From Tissierellales bacterium (GTDB taxonomy: Bacteria > Bacillota > Clostridia > Tissierellales > VENL01), in NCBI GenBank assembly GCA_028280805.1, contig JANQLB010000090.1, forward strand, positions 54,485-118,484: 64,000 nucleotides of DNA. The letters are read 5' to 3'. Positions 60,674 to 64,000 of this stretch are shown here, piece by piece. The notes under the pieces were generated by a model. It was given only the letters and a program-made list of their open reading frames with translations, was not told the DNA's origin and searched no databases. Position 1 is the first letter of the stretch. Each line of letters begins with the position of its first letter. The translations under genes and the position numbers were made by a program.

Positions 60674-61078
60674 ATGGAATGGTTTTGGTTGATAATTAGT
60701 GTTCTAATAATAGTAGTGCAAATGGGATTATTTGCTATTATTGGAATTTTAGCATTTATGGTTTTAATTGGTATGTTGATAAGTATATATCATATTATTT
60801 TCAGTAAAAAATACAGACAAGAATATATTAAAGATTACAATAAAAAACATAATGAAGATCATTACAATGATTATTTTAAACATTCTAGAAAAATAGCAGT
60901 TATTTTGAGTATTCTATTTGGTATATTTACAGCAATAACATTTTTTATTTGGCAATATAACGGTATAGTAACATTAGGTGCTTATTTAGGAATTACAGTA
61001 GTTATTACAGCTTTTATATACTTTGTTAGCAACCGTTGGATTAAACAAAAAGCACATAACTATCATTTGCATAAATAA
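60674..61078 (+). CDS. Small membrane protein, accessory to or neighbouring the CRISPR locus
   Basis: 134 residues after GAAGGAGGAG. Two N-terminal transmembrane helices in tandem (WFWLIISVLIIVVQMGLFAI, IGILAFMVLIGMLISIYHII), a charged cytoplasmic stretch rich in Lys, Tyr, His and Asn (YRQEYIKDYNKKHNEDHYND), and two more helices. Unknown family. It is intact, with its own terminator, among decayed genes 650 bp past the array. Type VI-B systems carry membrane accessories (Csx27/Csx28), so a functional link is conceivable, but there is no sequence similarity that I can see and linkage alone is weak. Confidence 0.65.
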   Translation: MEWFWLIISVLIIVVQMGLFAIIGILAFMVLIGMLISIYHIIFSKKYRQEYIKDYNKKHNEDHYNDYFKHSRKIAVILSILFGIFTAITFFIWQYNGIVTLGAYLGITVVITAFIYFVSNRWIKQKAHNYHLHK

Positions 61079-61082
61079 AAGT

Positions 61083-61111
61083 AATAGAGTGGAAAACTAC
61101 TCTATTTTTAT
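61083..61111 (+). terminator. Rho-independent terminator
   Basis: AATAGAGT pairs with ACTCTATT across GGAAAACT, followed by TTTATTT. Confidence 0.8.
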
Positions 61112-61175
61112 TTGCAGAAAGAAGGTTTATAAACCATATACCAGTTACAATAAAACTATAATGAGGAGAGATTTT

Positions 61176-61644
61176 GTGAAAAAAATTATATTTTTGGTTT
61201 CATTAGTTGTATTATTCTTAATCATAATTATTGTTTGTTTATTAAAAAGAAGAAAGAATACTGACAAAAAAGTCTGATAAAGGAAAATTGTAAAATATTA
61301 TAAATAAAAATGATATAAACATCGAAATGTTTCTTAAGAAAAATAAATACAATCTGTAAACTAATGAAATCAAACTGATAACAAAAAATAACGGAAACAG
61401 TAATGGTAGTGTAGAATTCGGAAGTCATTATTTTGTTGAAAAATATCAAGACCATGCTTGGTATGTAATTCCGTTTAGAAATGATATTATCTTTCATGAT
61501 ATATTACATATATTAAGACCTTGGAAAACACGTGATAAGAAAATATACATAAATTTATCAATTAAAGGGAAATATCGGGTTGTAAAAGAGTTTAAATCAA
61601 ATAATAAAGAGGTGACAACTGGAACGACATTTTATATCAATTAA
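61176..61644 (+). pseudogene. Broken membrane-anchored Ig-like domain protein
   Basis: GTG at 61176 behind GAGGAGA opens a 33-residue frame with one transmembrane helix (IIFLVSLVVLFLIIIIVCLL) ending at 61277. Shifting frame at about 61268, the reading continues, with in-frame stops near 61291 and at 61357-61359, into FGSHYFVEKYQDHAWYVIPF, ILRPWKTRDKKIYINLSIKG and a final TGTTFYIN ending at 61644. The latter matches bacterial Ig-like (Big_14-type) domains with the 'YG..Y.IEK...W..VP' and 'G.YR.VKEF' patterns. One frameshift and two stops mark it as a pseudogene; the N-terminal 33 residues might still be made. Confidence 0.6.
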
Positions 61645-61730
61645 TTAACAAATTGTATTAATGTTATTGAAAGTGTTGAGGAGCAGGTGAAGATCTTCCT
61701 AGTGTTATTTTACGCATTAACTAGAACTTT

Positions 61731-61760
61731 AAGAGATGGCTAAAGCTATCTCTTTTTTTA
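61731..61760 (+). terminator. Rho-independent terminator
   Basis: AAGAGATGGCT pairs with AGCTATCTCTT (one G-U) around AA, then seven T. Confidence 0.82.
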
Positions 61761-61775
61761 CGTTAAACAGAATTT

Positions 61776-61800
61776 TAGTCTAGAATATAAATCTAGACTA
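61776..61800. repeat. 9-bp perfect inverted repeat
   Basis: TAGTCTAGA, 7 nt, TCTAGACTA, between a terminator and the LexA box; may be a second hairpin or an operator. Confidence 0.45.
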
Positions 61801-61819
61801 TTTTCTTACTCAAAAACAA

Positions 61820-61831
61820 GAACTTATGTTC
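61820..61831 (+). promoter_or_regulatory. LexA (SOS) box
   Basis: GAACTTATGTTC fits exactly the Gram-positive LexA consensus GAAC-N4-GTTC, followed by G as in CGAACnnnnGTTCG-type sites. It lies at the start of a LexA-like gene fragment. Confidence 0.55.
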
Positions 61832-61978
61832 GAGAATGTCTTTAATCGTATAGAATTCGGATAAGACGAGTCAAGCAGTACAGTATCGAGGTATTGAGAT
61901 ATATTAACAGCAAAAGGTTATATAACTAGAGAGTATGTGATACCTCGTTCTATAGTGATTTTGAAAAAGATTAGTTAA
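61826..61978 (+). pseudogene. LexA-like winged-helix fragment
   Basis: From ATG at 61826 one frame, broken by stops at 61862-61864 and near 61892, reads DESSSTVSRY, then DILTAKGYITREYVIPRSIV and ILKKIS to a stop at 61976. This matches the end of the LexA DNA-binding domain (recognition helix 'SSSTV...L..L...GYI.R....R.I.I'). No protease domain follows. Probably a remnant of a prophage or SOS-regulated gene. Confidence 0.5.
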
Positions 61979-62020
61979 TAATGTTGTATTTCGTCTGGTA
62001 CGTGTTAAAGGGGTGACATT

Positions 62021-62401
62021 ATGGGAATGCCAAGAAAGCAAAACAGATATGACTTAAGTAAAGGTTACGGTATAGGTTATACAAGTAAAGGGCAAGAATT
62101 TTATTTTGACTTGGAAGATTTTGAGAAAGTTAAGAAGTATTGCTGGAGCATCAATAAACTAGGATATTTATTAGCAAAGAGAAGAGATAATCCTAAGAAG
62201 ATGATATATATGCACAGACTGATTATGAATGAAGAGTTATCTAATCATGACAGGAAGCTCCAAATAGATCATATTGATTTAAACAAGCAGAATAATAGAC
62301 GTACTAACTTAAGACTAGTAACATTAAAATTAACACTTGAATTAACTGAGGAAGCGATCAATTTAGCAAACATTTTTCTAATTGCTTCTTCCTCAATATA
62401 A
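62021..62401 (+). pseudogene. Truncated HNH endonuclease
   Basis: Good ribosome site (AAAGGGGTGA) and ATG. Residues 1-102 are an AP2/HNH-type homing endonuclease: YDLSKGYGIGYTSKGQEFYF, IYMHRLIM, IDHIDLNKQNNRRTNLRLVT, including the H-N-H residues. After LRLVT (about 62326) the frame runs into sequence that is the antisense of the DUF4393 gene and stops at 62401, so the normal C-terminal DNA-binding part is lost. Nicking activity might survive. Confidence 0.7.
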
Positions 62402-62670
62402 AACTTTGATGCTTCTAAGGTTGGACCAATAATACTAAGTTTAGGTTCAACAAGGTTTTCTTCAGGTATAGTATTAAGTTCATTTTGAATATCAACTGCG
62501 TATTTTTCAAGATTTTTTGCATGTTTAATTTTTAATTTCTCGACATTATAGTTTATAGAACTAAAAATAGTATAAAAAATGTTTGCAAGAGTTTTTCCTA
62601 TTTCTTTAGCGGGTGGTGATACCGCATTATCAAGAAATTGAGGACATTTTATAAGATTAAAACCTGACAT
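62269..62670 (-). pseudogene. 3'-truncated DUF4393 (Abi-alpha-like) gene
   Basis: Starts at ATG 62670 behind GGAGG on the minus strand. Residues 1-112 look like DUF4393/Abi-alpha: DNAVSPPAKEIGKTLANIFY, NVEKLKIKHAKNLEKYAVDI, VEPKLSIIGPTLEASKFYIE and IRKMFAKLIASSVN. After about 62330 the frame enters the antisense of the HNH gene, so the C-terminal half is missing. Abi-alpha-like proteins are linked to abortive infection or found in phage-rich loci. Two truncated genes meeting tail to tail imply a deletion junction at about 62326-62335. Confidence 0.65.
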
Positions 62671-62747
62671 AGTTTTACCTCCATTTGTTACTTTAATTAT
62701 AAATTCAACAATGAATAAGAAAATCCTTTTATTGGGAGGCTGTGGGA

Positions 62748-62912
62748 ATGAAAACTTTTAGTTTAATTATTATTTTGCTTGACTTGTTAATAGGATTAAT
62801 TTTATTAAGAGGGATTTTAAGAAAAAACTTTGATAAGACAGGAAATTTAGGTGCAGGAGCTATGTGCTGTCTTTTGATTATTTCAGGGTTGTTATTAGTA
62901 GCTAAATTGTAA
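62748..62912 (+). CDS. 54-residue two-helix membrane protein
   Basis: ATG behind GGGAGG. Two hydrophobic helices (TFSLIIILLDLLIGLILL and GAMCCLLIISGLLLVA) joined by a basic loop (RGILRKNFDKTGNLG). Unknown function; small proteins of this kind can be toxins, holin-like or immunity proteins. It converges on a minus-strand membrane protein one base further. Confidence 0.6.
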   Translation: MKTFSLIIILLDLLIGLILLRGILRKNFDKTGNLGAGAMCCLLIISGLLLVAKL

Positions 62913-62913
62913 G

Positions 62914-63177
62914 TTAACGAAGTTCTTTAGGGATAAAAACTAAGTATAAATAAGAATAAAATACAGAAACGCCTAAAGGTTCGCTGGAAATATTTTTGCC
63001 GAATCTATATGTATAAACAGTTAAGAAAATAAGCGTGGAAACCAGTAATATACATTTATAGATAAAAATTGATTTAGATAGCTTAATTAAATACGATTTA
63101 TAATTAAAAAATCTATTTAGAAGATATAGAAATAAGACAGTAATAATCGGTGTAGCAAATAATTTAAAAAAATCCAT
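62914..63177 (-). CDS. Small membrane protein, 87 aa
   Basis: About 87 residues with three predicted transmembrane helices (FATPIITVLFLYLLNRFF, SIFIYKCILLVSTLIFLTVY, VSVFYSYLYLVFI). Start placed at the ATG at 63177, some 12 nt after AAAGGTTG; the longer frame begins at TTG 63198. Unknown function, in the accessory island next to another tiny membrane protein on the other strand. Confidence 0.55.
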   Translation of the reverse strand: MDFFKLFATPIITVLFLYLLNRFFNYKSYLIKLSKSIFIYKCILLVSTLIFLTVYTYRFGKNISSEPLGVSVFYSYLYLVFIPKELR

Positions 63178-63469
63178 ATATAGTATACAACCTTTCAATT
63201 TAGTATAAAGAATATTATAATCTAAAAACTATAAAAAGTCTATACTAACTAGAATTTTAACGTAATTCTTCTGGAATGCGAATTAAGTAATGATACAAAA
63301 CAAGTATAGAAAGTGGAAAATTCATCAAATGTCTCTTGTCTGTTTTGAAAAGAATAGTTACAAATAAGATATTAGTGTAATAACAAGCATTGTATTTTTA
63401 TATATTTTAGCTGATTTGAATAACTTTATTAATTTTATTTTGGTCATAAACATTTTATCAATGAGATAA
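63178..63469 (+). other. Non-coding accessory stretch
   Basis: About 290 bp AT-rich sequence between the minus-strand membrane protein and a gene fragment. No ORF, repeat or structured RNA that I can support, beyond the promoter region expected for the minus-strand gene. Confidence 0.4.
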
Positions 63470-63604
63470 AAGACCACAAGTGGGCAGCTTAATAAAAAGG
63501 GTGAGCTATATAAGGATGACAGATGCCGAATTATACCACATATAACTCAATTGAAAGTTTTAGCCAAAAATATAGATGAATATAAACAAAGATATGTTAA
63601 TTGA
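63470..63604 (+). pseudogene. Fragment of an unrecognised gene
   Basis: A 44-codon open frame without a start codon in place: GQLNKKGELYKDDRCRIIPH, then ITQLKVLAKNIDEYKQRYVN, ending in TGA at 63602. The composition is protein-like and soluble; it probably is the 3' piece of a lost gene. Confidence 0.3.
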
Positions 63605-63632
63605 TGACTTTATGAAGCTGGTGCAAATCGAA

Positions 63633-63660
63633 AAAATGAAAGGCCGCAAAAGCGACCTTT
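63633..63660 (-). terminator. Minus-strand terminator
   Basis: Read on the minus strand AAAGGTCGC-TTTT-GCGGCCTTT (one G-U) then CATTTTTTC; ends the gene running in from the right edge. Confidence 0.8.
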
Positions 63661-64000
63661 TTAATAAAGATAATTTTGTTGACAAGTAGGCCAAAGATAA
63701 TTTCCAGCAGTCCATTGACGAATGACACCATTTTCATCCCATATCTTATATTGAAAAGGAGACTGTAAGGCAATGTTTGTTCCCAAAAGATTAATACTTG
63801 AATCTTCAACAAAATTATACACCAAGTAATATTTACCATCATTAGCTTTGACTATAGCAATATAATAAATAATACCTTTTAATTGGTCGCCTATAAAATA
63901 GCTGGCTACAGCTATTCCTTCCCCTGGCTGATTTGGAAGTGTCGCATAGGGATTAAGTTTTTTAGCTGTTGCTAAAATGTCTGGGGGTATTTGAGTTGTA
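63661..64000 (-). CDS. Partial unknown protein, runs off the window
   Basis: The minus strand is open from the window end to the TAA at 63661-63663, giving about 112 C-terminal residues; the start is outside. Visible: QIPPDILATAKKLNPYATLP, GIIYYIAIVKANDGKYYLVY, FQYKIWDENGVIRQWTAGNY and a final LWPTCQQNYLY. The mixed beta pattern is coherent and a terminator follows the stop, so it is a real gene. The family is not recognised; phage-associated or secreted proteins would fit the context. Confidence 0.65.
   Translation of the reverse strand, partial: TTQIPPDILATAKKLNPYATLPNQPGEGIAVASYFIGDQLKGIIYYIAIVKANDGKYYLVYNFVEDSSINLLGTNIALQSPFQYKIWDENGVIRQWTAGNYLWPTCQQNYLY

Noticed and set aside
61023..61175. 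Upstream extension of the small membrane ORF at 61176
   Set aside because: It overlaps the preceding gene and its terminator; GAGGAGA points to the GTG at 61176.
63597..63842. 81-residue minus-strand frame at the right edge
   Set aside because: It overlaps in another frame the longer frame 63661-64000, which is coherent, open to the window end and followed by a terminator.
1..64000. tRNA, rRNA, tmRNA or known riboswitches
   Set aside because: I looked for CCA-ending cloverleaf sequences and familiar riboswitch cores in the gaps and saw none; a covariance-model search would be needed to exclude them.

Overview
The window is low-GC DNA from an endospore-forming member of the Bacillota, most likely Clostridia or Tissierellia. 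Support for this: the gene order nudF-spoIIM-yqzK-xerD-punA-pdp-dacF mirrors the Bacillus subtilis nudF-to-dacF block; gerW and two sporulation-type DD-carboxypeptidases are present; the IspH-ribosomal protein S1 fusion and a ferredoxin-dependent 2-oxoacid oxidoreductase are typical of anaerobic clostridia. Many genes start with TTG or GTG placed 6-9 nt after a strong AGGAGG-type site, so several starts given here are downstream of the longest open frame.

Layout. 1-1150 is accessory: a broken integrase, a small membrane protein and a 56-residue ORF. 1.2-23 kb is core: a P-type calcium pump; a SteA/SteB/glycosyltransferase/MraY-like/DUF3866 envelope cluster; nudF, spoIIM and xerD; nucleoside phosphorylases; dacF; secreted unknowns; scpAB-DUF2953-gerW-dacB. 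A nearly gene-free AT-rich stretch (23.1-23.9 kb) leads into a four-gene RiPP cluster (23.9-28.4 kb): a 40-residue Cys-rich precursor, a radical SAM/SPASM maturase, an S41 peptidase and an ABC exporter. 28.5-55.3 kb is core again: a flavin/iron-sulfur oxidoreductase pair, rluB, mnmM, a pyruvate carboxylase-type subunit, surE, korDABC with an RpiR regulator, cmk-plsC-ispH/rpsA, cheR, three M42 aminopeptidases, MerR and MocR regulators, a potassium channel and an aminotransferase.

55.4-64 kb is an accessory island. Its centrepiece is a type VI CRISPR system: a 1116-residue Cas13 with two RxxxxH HEPN motifs (R334/H339 and R872/H877) whose sequence blocks match what I know of Cas13c (subtype VI-C), followed by an array of nine 30-nt repeats and eight spacers on the same strand. 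No cas1, cas2 or accessory gene is in the window. The 120-nt leader has an unusual A-B-A'-B' pair of complementary 8-mers just after a predicted promoter. Around the array are decayed genes (Ig-like domain protein, LexA-like fragment behind an intact LexA box, HNH endonuclease and DUF4393/Abi-alpha-like genes truncated into each other) and small membrane proteins, the pattern of a recombining defence/phage hotspot.

Other points of interest: a 54-residue antisense ORF next to nudF that looks like the FtsZ inhibitor MciZ; a second purine nucleoside phosphorylase with altered base-binding residues; a good sigma-F promoter match before dacF; a hairpin burying the spoIIM ribosome site; and a structured leader before cheR. 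All family calls are from reading and memory; no search was run.
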